From Gemmatimonadota bacterium (GTDB taxonomy: Bacteria > Gemmatimonadota > Gemmatimonadetes > Longimicrobiales > Gaopeijiaceae): a stretch of DNA of 64,000 nucleotides. Shown in pieces: positions 38,758 to 49,335 of the stretch. The notes beneath the pieces were generated by a model that ran no database searches, was not told the origin of the DNA, and saw nothing but the letters and a program-made list of their open reading frames with translations. The position numbers and the translations under genes are program-made. The first letter of the stretch is position 1; the number at the start of each line of letters is the position of its first letter. Location of the stretch: positions 1-64,000 of the forward strand of contig JAWKQN010000016.1 in NCBI GenBank assembly GCA_041390125.1. Direction: 5' to 3'.

Positions 38758-38821
38758 CAGGGGTCCGCCAGAGAGACGGGACCCCTGAAAACGAAGAAGT
38801 CCCCAGTGGCCGCTGGGGACT
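38758..38821 (-). ncRNA. Tandem hairpins: possible small RNA or attenuator leader
   Basis: On the minus strand two perfect 9-bp stem-loops lie 10-50 bases apart: AGTCCCCAG/CTGGGGACT at 38798-38821 (loop of six), then CAGGGGTCC/GGACCCCTG at 38758-38787. The first is followed by TTCTTCGTTTT, a plausible termination tract. With the promoter at 38876-38905 this would make an RNA of about 80 bases or an attenuator. No known RNA family was recognised. Confidence 0.35.
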
Positions 38822-38875
38822 CCCTCGGAACGGCACGGAAACGGGCCGGCCGCCTTCGCTGTCGTTGTCGCGCGA

Positions 38876-38905
38876 AGCATAGGCCGTGAGCCCGGCGAGT
38901 GTCAA
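38876..38905 (-). promoter_or_regulatory. Consensus-like sigma-70 promoter on minus strand
   Basis: Reading leftwards: TTGACA (38905-38900), an 18-base spacer and TATGCT (38881-38876). Predicted transcription start is near 38869. This is the closest match to the sigma-70 consensus I found in the window. The nearest minus-strand gene starts 300 bases downstream at 38569. Confidence 0.6.
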
Positions 38906-39004
38906 GGTCGGCGTGCGCCTGCGTGCGCCGGCCGCCCGAGGGGTGGCTCCTCCCGCTGGGGGAGGTGTCCACCGCCATGCGCCGGGCCGCGAGGACACCA
39001 GTCG

Positions 39005-39901
39005 ATGCTGAGCGCGAGCGATGTGAAGCGGGGTCGACCCGACGCCCTGGCCGACGTGCCGGGCACGCCCGACCTCGCCCTCACCCGGGCGGTGGTGCTG
39101 TATTGGGACCGCCAGGTGATCGGTTCCGCCACGTCCCATCTGGACGACATCGGCGTCGGCCTGGTCCTGGAGGGCCGCTACGCCGCCTCCACGTCCGTCC
39201 TCGATCTCGGCAGCACGCGCGTGCGCGAGCTCGACCTGTCCCGTGAGCTGGCCGTGCTGGGCTGGGTCCGACAGGAGACGCTGACCCACGTGCTGGATCT
39301 CATCAGCGCCACCGCCGAGCCGACCCGTCCCGGCGCCCTCGCCGGACCCTACTGCTTCGGGCTGGGCCTGCGCGTGCTGGGGCACCTCGGATTCTCGAGC
39401 CTGACCCGGGCTGCCTTCCTCCGGATCGGCTTCCGGGACGTTCGCCGCGACGTCGACGCGGACGGCCGTCGCGGCATCCGCGTGGATCTGGGGGAGGACG
39501 GCGTCGCCGCCTTCTCGCTCGATCCCGACGACGTCACCCTGAAGGTCCAGGTCGATCGGCCCCGTGATCCGGCCCACCTCGAGGTGGCCCTGGGTCGCTG
39601 CTTCCCCGGCTTCCCGCTGCGCCGGGCCGGCCTGCTGCCCCGTGGTTCCTCGGTGCTGTACGAAGCGCGGCTTCCGCTGCCGCGCTCGGTGGGCGAGACC
39701 CGGGAGCTGATGCGCCAGATCCGAGGAGGGCTGACACGCCTGGTCGCGCGCTTCGAGCCGGCGCGGCACGAGGAGCTGGCGCGCGGCCTGGAGACCTTCG
39801 GGGCACGCGACACGTTGCTGCGGTTCCACCCGGCGGGCGCGGCCTCCGCCGCCCTGCTGGAGCCGCAACCGCACGTCGACACCCCACTGACCGTCCACTA
39901 G
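39005..39901 (+). CDS. Uncharacterised protein
   Basis: A 298-residue soluble protein with no motif that I recognise. It has alternating beta-strands and helices: RAVVLYWDRQVIGSATSHL, LDLGSTRVRELDLSRELAVL, then LGLRVLGHLGFSSLTRAAFL and RPRDPAHLEVALGRCFPGFP. No signal peptide or membrane helix. It is followed 18 bases later by the 39920 gene, so the two are probably an operon, which makes a shared function plausible. Codon use is like that of its neighbours. Confidence 0.6.
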   Translation: MLSASDVKRGRPDALADVPGTPDLALTRAVVLYWDRQVIGSATSHLDDIGVGLVLEGRYAASTSVLDLGSTRVRELDLSRELAVLGWVRQETLTHVLDLISATAEPTRPGALAGPYCFGLGLRVLGHLGFSSLTRAAFLRIGFRDVRRDVDADGRRGIRVDLGEDGVAAFSLDPDDVTLKVQVDRPRDPAHLEVALGRCFPGFPLRRAGLLPRGSSVLYEARLPLPRSVGETRELMRQIRGGLTRLVARFEPARHEELARGLETFGARDTLLRFHPAGAASAALLEPQPHVDTPLTVH

Positions 39902-39919
39902 CCCGGAGAACGTCCCCCG

Positions 39920-40537
39920 ATGGGCGAACGAACCGTCTTCTACACCGGAGCCTCCCGCGGTCCGGTGCTGCAGTGGACCCGCACGCGGGCGCCGGCCGAG
40001 CAAGCCGCGCGTGCCTCGTACGATCGGTACCTGGAGCGTCAGTGCCAGGCGTTCCTGCACCTGGTGCCGCGCGAGGGGATCCGTCCCCTCTACGCCCGCG
40101 CCCGCGCCTGGGCCGCCGAGCGGGGGATGCACGAGGCCAAGGATCCCATGGCCTCGCTGCTCGCCTACTGTCGTGCGCATCTGCCGCTGCCCTCCTTCCG
40201 GGTGTGGATGGAGGACGTGGAGGCCCACCCGGGCGCGCACGCGGAGGAGATCTCCAGGCTGCCGACCTCCGAGGAGGACCGGGCGCCGAGCCGTCTGGCG
40301 GCGCGTACGATCGAGTACGGGGGTCGTCGCTGGAACGTGGGTCTGAACGTCTTCCACGAGGACGGCACCTGGCGGGGATTCCTGGAGTTCCACGAGGCTC
40401 CGCATGTCGGAGTGCCCGTACGGGCGCACCGTACGGCGACCGTGTTCTGCGAGCCCAGGCTCACCACCGTGCAGGAGATCTTCGAGGGCTTCCGCGACGA
40501 CACGCTCGCCGGTTTCCTGCGTTCCACGCTGCCCTGA
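39920..40537 (+). CDS. Unknown protein with domains Y then X
   Basis: A 205-residue protein carrying the same two domains as the 37892 product but swapped: Y first (about residues 30-112, ARASYDRYLERQCQAFLHLV and LPLPSFRVWMEDVEAHP), X second (about 134-204, WRGFLEF, RTATVFCEPRLTTV and TLAGFLRSTLP). The swap is clear from ordered alignment of both halves. No catalytic motif stands out. It follows the 39005 gene by 18 bases. The ATG at 39920 lacks a strong ribosome binding site. Probably lineage-specific. Confidence 0.65.
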   Translation: MGERTVFYTGASRGPVLQWTRTRAPAEQAARASYDRYLERQCQAFLHLVPREGIRPLYARARAWAAERGMHEAKDPMASLLAYCRAHLPLPSFRVWMEDVEAHPGAHAEEISRLPTSEEDRAPSRLAARTIEYGGRRWNVGLNVFHEDGTWRGFLEFHEAPHVGVPVRAHRTATVFCEPRLTTVQEIFEGFRDDTLAGFLRSTLP

Positions 40538-40907
40538 GCCTCCGACGTTTTTTGGTAAATTTTCCCCGTGGGTCCGGTCACGATTTCGCGACGGCCAACC
40601 CCCGGAATCTCCCGTGGCGGCGCGGTTTCTCTCTAAAAAATTACGAAAAACCGGTGAGCGGTCCACGCCCGGAACACGTGGATTCTCAACCCCGCGAGAA
40701 TTTGCGCAACGCATTGTGGTACAAGAACTTACGGGCCGTGCCCCAAGCCTCTGGACGAGGGGTCGCCGACTTGCGGGGGCGTCGCCGCTTCCCTAAGATC
40801 GTCGCGCGGTCGGGGACGGTCTGTGTCCTGGCAAATTGGGGTGCCCGAGCGCTGTCCACGGCGAGTGAGTTCGGTTCGTTTTCGGTACGGAGGGTCAAGG
40901 TCTGCTC
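40538..40907. other. AT-rich intergenic region before small RHH-like gene
   Basis: No gene. Two AT-rich patches (40548-40570, T6 and AAATTTT; 40634-40660, AAAAAATTACGAAAAA) stand out from the GC-rich background. They could be promoter or terminator elements or binding sites for a nucleoid protein. The long leader before the 40908 start suggests regulation of that gene. Confidence 0.5.
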
Positions 40908-41111
40908 ATGTGGGAGACGTGCTCGGTCCAGCTGAAGGTTCGACTTCCCAAGGAAGTCGCGGCGCAGGCGGAAGAGGTCCAGATGACCGATCCGGAGTTC
41001 CTGAGTCGCGTGGTTCTCTACGGCCTGACGCGGAGATCGATCTACCGTCACCTGCGGGAGCAGGGCACGCCCGCCGCTGTCGAGAGCGCCCCCTCGCCGT
41101 ACCTGACCTGA
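40908..41111 (+). CDS. Small ribbon-helix-helix-like protein
   Basis: A 67-residue protein with the strand-helix-helix pattern of RHH DNA-binding proteins: SVQLKVRLPKEVAAQAEEVQ then DPEFLSRVVLYGLTRRSIYR. It ends in a short disordered tail. It has no toxin partner beside it. A long AT-rich leader precedes it and a strong terminator (41173-41205) follows, so it is a single transcription unit, perhaps an autoregulator. Assignment rests on pattern and length alone. Confidence 0.55.
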   Translation: MWETCSVQLKVRLPKEVAAQAEEVQMTDPEFLSRVVLYGLTRRSIYRHLREQGTPAAVESAPSPYLT

Positions 41112-41172
41112 GCCGCATGTTCGGTCGGCGATGCCCGGCATAGTCGGGCAGCCGCCTCCGATCGACCCTGAA

Positions 41173-41205
41173 AGCGCGTCGGACCTCCGGTCCGGCGCGC
41201 TTTTT
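41173..41205 (+). terminator. Intrinsic terminator after the RHH-like gene
   Basis: A 13-bp stem (AGCGCGTCGGACC / GGTCCGGCGCGCT, one wobble pair) with a three-base loop, followed by five T residues. Classic rho-independent terminator reading rightwards. Confidence 0.88.
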
Positions 41206-41321
41206 CGTGTGGCATCGCTCCGTGACCGGAGGTACCGGGGGGATGGGCCCGACCCGCCCGGGGCTGGCGGAACCCGGACCAGCACCCCATATGTCGGGCC
41301 GGAGTCCCCCGACTTCGAGAC

Positions 41322-41675
41322 ATGGAGGCTCTGGTGAGCGAGCCACAGGCCAAGGGCCCTCGGCTCTCCGACGATCAGGCGGTGCTCCGGGCCAAGTACT
41401 TCGACTACTGCTCGGCCCGTGTCGCCGGTCTGTTCCTCACATTGTCGCCGGACGAGATCTTCGTCCTGGCGGAATCGGCATACCGCGACGCGGCCCGCCC
41501 CGCGGAGCGGTCCTACGACGCCATGGTCCGGGCCGCGACCACCGTGCTGGCTCGCCGTCTGGGCCTGCCCGCGTTCGAGGAATGGGCACAGGCCTATGCC
41601 GAGGACCCCACCCGCTTCGAATCCGAGCTCCTGGGCCTGTGGGCGAGCGACCCCGGTTCGGCTCCGCCCCACTGA
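41322..41675 (+). CDS. Small protein with domain Y only
   Basis: A 117-residue protein consisting mainly of the domain called Y in the 37892 and 39920 products (residues 22-105: LRAKYFDYCSARVAGLFLTL and GLPAFEEWAQAYAEDP). The N-terminal ~20 residues are disordered. It is the simplest member of the set, supporting the view that Y is an independent folding unit. Converges with ssb; a strong hairpin follows. Confidence 0.62.
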   Translation: MEALVSEPQAKGPRLSDDQAVLRAKYFDYCSARVAGLFLTLSPDEIFVLAESAYRDAARPAERSYDAMVRAATTVLARRLGLPAFEEWAQAYAEDPTRFESELLGLWASDPGSAPPH

Positions 41676-41711
41676 GTCCGTGCCCGAGCGACCTCGACCG
41701 AGGGGAACGAC

Positions 41712-41744
41712 CGAGGGGCGGGCGCCGGTGGCGCCCGCCCCTCG
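41712..41744. terminator. Strong GC hairpin between convergent genes
   Basis: Perfect 15-bp inverted repeat (41712-41726 and 41730-41744) with a three-base loop, lying between the stops of the 41322 gene and ssb. There is no T tract on either side, so it may work with Rho or simply protect message ends. Confidence 0.6.
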
Positions 41745-41821
41745 TCACGACAGCCCTGGCTTCCCCCGGGCCGGCCGAACCGCCCCGGATGGGAGGCTCG
41801 ATCAGGCCGGGAGATCCCCGA

Positions 41822-42292
41822 TCAGAACGGGAGGTCGTCGTCCGGCTCGCTCAACGGAGGCGGGCTGCCCCCGCCGGAGCGGTCGTAGGACGAACCCCCG
41901 CCGCCGTAGCCGCCCGACGAGCGGCCGCCGCCCCCGCCGTCCCCACCGCCGCCGGGCCCGCCCGACCCGAGCATGACCATGTCGGACGCCACGATGTCGG
42001 TCCAGTAGCGGGTCCCACCCTGGTCGTCCTGGGTCTGCGAGTACTCGATGCGGCCTTCGACGTAGATGCGGTCTCCCTTGTGCACCCACTGCTCGACGAT
42101 GTCGGCGAGCTTCCCGAAGAAGGTGACGCGGTGCCAGTCCGTGCGCTCCTGCTGCTGGCCGGAGCGGTCCTGGAAGGTGCGGTTCGTGGCCACCGACATC
42201 TTGGCGATCTTGGCGCCCCCGGGCGTCATCCGGATCTCGGGATCGTTGCCGACGTTGCCGATCAATTGCGCTTTGTTCAGGGACCGAGCCAT
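41822..42292 (-). CDS. ssb: Single-stranded DNA-binding protein
   Basis: A 156-residue SSB. The OB fold occupies residues 1-108 (NKAQLIGNVGNDPEIRMTPG, DWHRVTFFGKLADIVEQWV, GDRIYVEGRIEYSQTQDDQG), then a Gly-rich disordered linker and the acidic tip DDDLPF that binds partner repair proteins. It coats single-stranded DNA during replication and recombination. The ATG at 42292 gives MARSLNKAQLIGNV, the family N-terminus. No priB/rpsF/rpsR neighbours are seen. Confidence 0.97.
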   Translation of the reverse strand: MARSLNKAQLIGNVGNDPEIRMTPGGAKIAKMSVATNRTFQDRSGQQQERTDWHRVTFFGKLADIVEQWVHKGDRIYVEGRIEYSQTQDDQGGTRYWTDIVASDMVMLGSGGPGGGGDGGGGGRSSGGYGGGGSSYDRSGGGSPPPLSEPDDDLPF

Positions 42293-42458
42293 CGCTCCGG
42301 GCACTCCTGGGTGTGGAAGGACTTCGTGCGACGAGACAGCGCGCTGCCGCGGATGAGCGCGCCGAGAGGGAAGGTACCAGCGGGGCGGGGCGCTCGCCAT
42401 GTGTCCGGGGGGCGTTCGTAGCCCTCCCGGCGGGTGGCGAGCGACCCCGGGAAAGGGG

Positions 42459-42472
42459 TAGCTTCCCGGCCA
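42459..42472 (+). promoter_or_regulatory. TAGCTT -10-like element before enoyl-CoA hydratase
   Basis: TAGCTT at 42459-42464, seven bases before the ATG at 42472. A transcription start about seven bases downstream of the element would fall at the start codon. GTGGCG lies 19 bases upstream as a possible -35. Resembles the element at 14822. Confidence 0.42.
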
Positions 42473-43257
42473 TGAGCGAACTCGAATTCGTACGTGTGGA
42501 GCGGGACGGCGCCATCGCCACGGTGGTCATCGACCGACCCGAGAAGCTGAACGCGCTGAACCCGCAGGTGATCGACGAGATCGGCCGGGCGTTCGGCGGC
42601 CTCAAGGACGACGCCGACGTGTTGGGCGTCCTCCTGCGCGGGGGCGGCGAGAAAGCCTTCGTGGCCGGGGCCGACATCGGCGTGCTGGCCACCATGGACC
42701 CGCTCACGGGCGTGGACGTGAGCCGTCAGGGGCAGGCCGTCTTCCGGGCCATCGAGCGCTTTCCCAAGCCGGTGGTGGCCGCCATCGGGGGATTCGCGCT
42801 TGGGGGTGGCTGCGAGCTCGCGCTGGCCTGCCATCTCCGGGTGGCCTCCGAGAAGGCGAAGCTCGGTCTGCCGGAGGTGGGTCTGGGCATCATCCCGGGC
42901 TACGGGGGCACGCGCCGCCTGGCCCGCCTGGTCGGGCTGGGCCGTGCGCTCGAGCTGACCCTCACCGGCGCACACATCGACGCCCGGCGCGCATACGAGA
43001 TCGGGTTGGTCAACCAGGTGTACGCGCCGGAGTCCTTCCTCAGCGAGGCGCGAGCCTTCCTGGAGGGGATCGTCAAGAACGGTCCGGTCGCGCTGCGCAT
43101 GGCGCTGGAGTCCGTCTACCACGGTCTGGACGTGGACGAGGACGACGCCCTCGCGTTCGAGTCCTCCCTGTTCGGGCTGCTGGCCTCGACGGAGGACATG
43201 AAGGAAGGCATGGGCGCCTTCCTGGAGAAGCGGAAGCCGGCGTTCAAGGGGCGCTGA
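42472..43257 (+). CDS. Enoyl-CoA hydratase/isomerase family protein
   Basis: A 261-residue crotonase. The oxyanion-hole segment is GGGEKAFVAGADI, and both catalytic glutamates are present: one in GGFALGGGCELALACHLRV and one in LGLPEVGLGIIPGYGGTRRL. It likely hydrates trans-2-enoyl-CoA to 3-hydroxyacyl-CoA, complementing the dehydrogenase (36552) and thiolase (34391) genes. It is divergent from ssb and monocistronic. The leaderless-type promoter at 42459 would start transcription at its ATG. Confidence 0.93.
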   Translation: MSELEFVRVERDGAIATVVIDRPEKLNALNPQVIDEIGRAFGGLKDDADVLGVLLRGGGEKAFVAGADIGVLATMDPLTGVDVSRQGQAVFRAIERFPKPVVAAIGGFALGGGCELALACHLRVASEKAKLGLPEVGLGIIPGYGGTRRLARLVGLGRALELTLTGAHIDARRAYEIGLVNQVYAPESFLSEARAFLEGIVKNGPVALRMALESVYHGLDVDEDDALAFESSLFGLLASTEDMKEGMGAFLEKRKPAFKGR

Positions 43258-43317
43258 GCGGGGAAGGCCAGACGTCCCGGCCGCACACGAGCCGTCCTCC
43301 GCGCGACTGCTCCCGGA

Positions 43318-44088
43318 TCAGGGATCGACGAAACGCGACTCCATGGCCAGGATGTGGTCTGGAATCGCCTGGCCACGCTCCCGGGCACGCTCGAGGTCGA
43401 GGCGCGTGGTGTACCCACCCCGTATGGCGCCGTCCGGCATCTCGAGCTGCCAATCCTCGAGTTCCGACAGCGCTAGCGTGTAGGGTGGCCGCCCGACCGG
43501 CTTCCCGCGTCGCGGTGGCGTATCGAGCCCGGCGACGAAGGAGTCCTGCCCGAGCTCGAGCAGCTCCCCCCACACGTGCTCGAGTTCCCCGCGGCTGGTC
43601 TGAAGGGGGAACTTCACCGCGATCCGTCCGCGGTGGGCTGGGAAGAGCTCGCGGAGCGTCGGCACGCTCCCCCTCGCCTTGGCGATGGCGTCCGACCAAG
43701 GCGGGCTGGTCATGTCCTCGAACGCGCCCGGCGGCTCCCGGCGTGACCCCGACCACCAGACGACCGTCGCGATGACAGCAACGGCAAGAGCAAGAAGAAA
43801 TGGAGACACGTCCGACACCACCCTCAGGTCGACGCCCAATCCTCGGCGCATAGGCCGCACATCCAGCATGCCTGGGCCGATCGGGGGCGCGCAAGCCAGG
43901 CACCCTCCCACGCTCCGCGTCGATCGATGACACCGCCGGCACGGTTCCGCCTTCTCGTCCGCCCTCGGGCTCGCGCGCTCGTCGAAGGGGCTGTCCGCGC
44001 CAGTGGGGGGGGCCGAAAGGGAAATCGGCGACCGGGCCGGGATCAGGTGGGCTAAGTCCTTGGAGGCCTTGGTCTTCGAGCCAGGCAT
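43318..44088 (-). CDS. DUF2314 protein with zinc-ribbon-like N-terminus and membrane helix
   Basis: If it starts at the ATG at 44088 it is 256 residues: a polar N-terminus with a possible zinc ribbon (PCRRCHRSTRSVGGCLAC, Cys-x2-Cys-x9-Cys-x2-Cys), then one membrane helix (SPFLLALAVAVIATVVWW), then a DUF2314 domain (GSVPTLRELFPAHRGRIAVK, VGRPPYTLALSELEDWQLEM, AIRGGYTTRLDLERARE). Third codon positions of the N-terminal extension are strongly G/C, as in real genes here, which favours the long start. A shorter protein from 43869 is possible. DUF2314 has no defined function. Confidence 0.68.
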   Translation of the reverse strand: MPGSKTKASKDLAHLIPARSPISLSAPPTGADSPFDERASPRADEKAEPCRRCHRSTRSVGGCLACAPPIGPGMLDVRPMRRGLGVDLRVVSDVSPFLLALAVAVIATVVWWSGSRREPPGAFEDMTSPPWSDAIAKARGSVPTLRELFPAHRGRIAVKFPLQTSRGELEHVWGELLELGQDSFVAGLDTPPRRGKPVGRPPYTLALSELEDWQLEMPDGAIRGGYTTRLDLERARERGQAIPDHILAMESRFVDP

Positions 44089-44117
44089 CCCCGGTGGAGG
44101 TTCCACCCTCCCGGTGT

Positions 44118-44178
44118 TAGATTTCCTGTCATGCCGCAACGGTCGTCGGGGCCCGCGCTCGAGCCTCCGTGCGCCTGA
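44118..44178 (+). promoter_or_regulatory. TAGATT element and 15-codon upstream ORF overlapping recF start
   Basis: TAGATT at 44118-44123 lies seven bases before an ATG at 44131 that opens a 15-codon reading frame ending with TGA at 44176-44178, inside the start region of recF (GTG at 44169) in another frame. Translation of the short frame, possibly from a leaderless message, would deliver ribosomes to the recF start. recF itself has no strong ribosome binding site. Confidence 0.4.
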
Positions 44179-45284
44179 GCGCCCTCTCGCTCCGGAACGT
44201 CCGGAACCTCGCCGCCCAGCGGCTGGAGTTCCCCCCGGCCGGGGTGGCGGTGATCGGGCCCAACGCGCAGGGGAAGTCCAACCTGCTCGAGGCCATCTAC
44301 TACCTGGAGACCCTGCGCTCCTTCCGGGGAGCACAGGATGGACAGCTCGTGCGTTTCGGCGAGGATCACTTCCGCATCGCCGCCACGCTGAGCGGGGAGG
44401 ACGGCGGGGACAGCATGGAGCTGGCAGCCGCGTTCGAGCGGCAGCAGAAGCGCAAGAAGGTCACCGTGGACGGAACGGCGGTGGAGCGCCTTTCAGACGG
44501 CCTGGGTCACCTGGCCGCGGTGATGTTCTCCCCCGCGGATGCGGCCCTGGTGAGTGGAGGCCCGGTGGAACGGCGTCGGCACGTGGACATGGTGCTGTCG
44601 CTGAACCAACCCGGCTATCTCGCCGCCGCCCAGCGCTTCCGTCAGGCCCTGGCGCAGCGCAATGCGGCCTTGCGGGCGGGCGCCGGCGCGCCGGCGGTAC
44701 GGGCGTGGGATCCTCCGCTGCTGGACGCGGGCGCGGCGGTGATGGGCATGCGGGCGGACTGGGTGGACCGCTGGGCGGACCGGTTCGCGGAGCTGTACGC
44801 GGCCGTCTCCGGCGGTGAGCGGGCCCGGCTCCGCTATGAGCCGCAGGTGACCCGGGAGGAGGGTGAGTCCTGGGCGGAGGCCTATGCCCGCGCGCTGGAT
44901 GCCGTCCAGGACCGGGACCGCCGCCTGGGCAATACGGGCGCCGGGCCCCACCGGGACGACCTGGACATGACGCTGGAGCGGGACGCGGGCGGCGGCACGT
45001 CGCTGCGCGACTTCGGGTCCGGCGGCCAGCGCCGCACCGCGGCCCTGGCGCTCCGGCTGGTGGAAGCCGAGACCATCCGGGCCAGCCGGGGGCAGCCGCC
45101 CATGGTGCTGCTGGACGACGTCTTCGCGGAGCTGGACGAAGCGCGCTCCGAGCGCGTCATGACGCTGTTCGACGAGGCCTGGGTGGGACAGGTGATCCTG
45201 ACCGCACCCAAGGAGAGCGACGTGCGCGTGCGCGCACACGCCCTGACGCGCTGGAGCATCGCGCGAGGAGTGATCTCGGCATGA
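44169..45284 (+). CDS. recF: DNA recombination/repair protein RecF
   Basis: A 371-residue SMC-like ATPase. Walker A is GPNAQGKS at residues 30-37, the signature region GAGPHRDDLDMTL and FGSGGQRRTAALALRLVEAE are present, and Walker B with D-loop is PMVLLDDVFAELDEARSERV. RecF loads RecA at gaps in DNA with RecO and RecR. The order recF, DUF721, gyrB is a common replication-gene cluster, though dnaA and dnaN are not next to it here. Start is GTG at 44169; a short upstream frame overlaps it. Confidence 0.96.
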   Translation: MRLSALSLRNVRNLAAQRLEFPPAGVAVIGPNAQGKSNLLEAIYYLETLRSFRGAQDGQLVRFGEDHFRIAATLSGEDGGDSMELAAAFERQQKRKKVTVDGTAVERLSDGLGHLAAVMFSPADAALVSGGPVERRRHVDMVLSLNQPGYLAAAQRFRQALAQRNAALRAGAGAPAVRAWDPPLLDAGAAVMGMRADWVDRWADRFAELYAAVSGGERARLRYEPQVTREEGESWAEAYARALDAVQDRDRRLGNTGAGPHRDDLDMTLERDAGGGTSLRDFGSGGQRRTAALALRLVEAETIRASRGQPPMVLLDDVFAELDEARSERVMTLFDEAWVGQVILTAPKESDVRVRAHALTRWSIARGVISA

Positions 45285-45616
45285 AGGAGAAGGGCCCCCG
45301 CGCGCTGGGGGACCTCCTGTCGAAAGTGCTGGCCAGCCCGACGCTGCAGGCCGGGCTGGCCCGCGCACAGATGGTGGACGAATGGGCCGAACGCGTGGGA
45401 CCGCGGATCGCCGCGGTCTCGGACGTCCAGTCCTTCTCCGGTGGTACGCTGTTCGTGGAAGTACGCTCGAGCGCCTGGCTGATGGAGCTCGAGATGATGA
45501 AGCGGGAGATCCTGGAGCGGCTGAACCGCGGCCGCACCCAGGGACCGATCGACCGCATCGTGTTCGTGCAGGCGCAGTCTCCGGGACGTGCCGGTACCCT
45601 CTCCGACTCCGAGTAG
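45281..45616 (+). CDS. DUF721 (DciA-like) protein
   Basis: A 111-residue DUF721 protein: ALGDLLSKVLASPTLQAGLA, then MVDEWAERVGPRIAAVSDV and TLFVEVRSSAWLMELEMMKR. In bacteria without DnaC/DnaI loaders, DciA-type proteins help load the replicative helicase. Its ATG overlaps the recF stop (ATGA), and gyrB starts four bases after its end, so recF, this gene and gyrB are co-translated. The C-terminus is short and polar. Confidence 0.9.
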   Translation: MKEKGPRALGDLLSKVLASPTLQAGLARAQMVDEWAERVGPRIAAVSDVQSFSGGTLFVEVRSSAWLMELEMMKREILERLNRGRTQGPIDRIVFVQAQSPGRAGTLSDSE

Positions 45617-49273
<3,657 letters not shown>

Positions 49274-49301
49274 CGGCGCTACGGCGAAGGGCGTGGGCCA
49301 T

Positions 49302-49331
49302 CGGGGGGCGGCGTCGTGACGCCGCCCCCCG
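49302..49331. terminator. Bidirectional hairpin between gyrB and the convergent gene
   Basis: A 13-bp perfect stem (CGGGGGGCGGCGT / ACGCCGCCCCCCG) with a four-base loop, 29 bases after gyrB and 5 bases before the stop of the convergent lipoprotein gene. Short T-containing sequences follow on the plus side (TTGCTCATT), so it can end both messages. Confidence 0.75.
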
Positions 49332-49335
49332 TTGC

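Larger units (their letters stand above)
38570..39004. other. Intergenic region with minus-strand promoter and two hairpins
   Basis: No credible coding gene on either strand. On the minus strand it holds a consensus-like promoter (38876-38905) followed by two 9-bp hairpins (38798-38821 and 38758-38787). It probably is the leader of the 37892 gene or encodes a short RNA. The rightward gene at 39005 starts at its far end. Confidence 0.6.

Noticed and set aside
38595..38978. Minus-strand 127-codon frame in the 38570-39004 gap
   Set aside because: Polar low-complexity sequence with no homologue pattern; lies over the promoter and hairpins described.
40908..41111. Toxin-antitoxin pair
   Set aside because: The RHH-like gene has no adjacent toxin; the neighbouring 41322 gene is a member of the domain Y family, not a toxin family.
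43318..44334. Extension of the DUF2314 frame upstream to 44334
   Set aside because: Runs into the region antisense to the recF start; sequence beyond 44088 is low-complexity Arg/Pro/Gly and lacks a start context.
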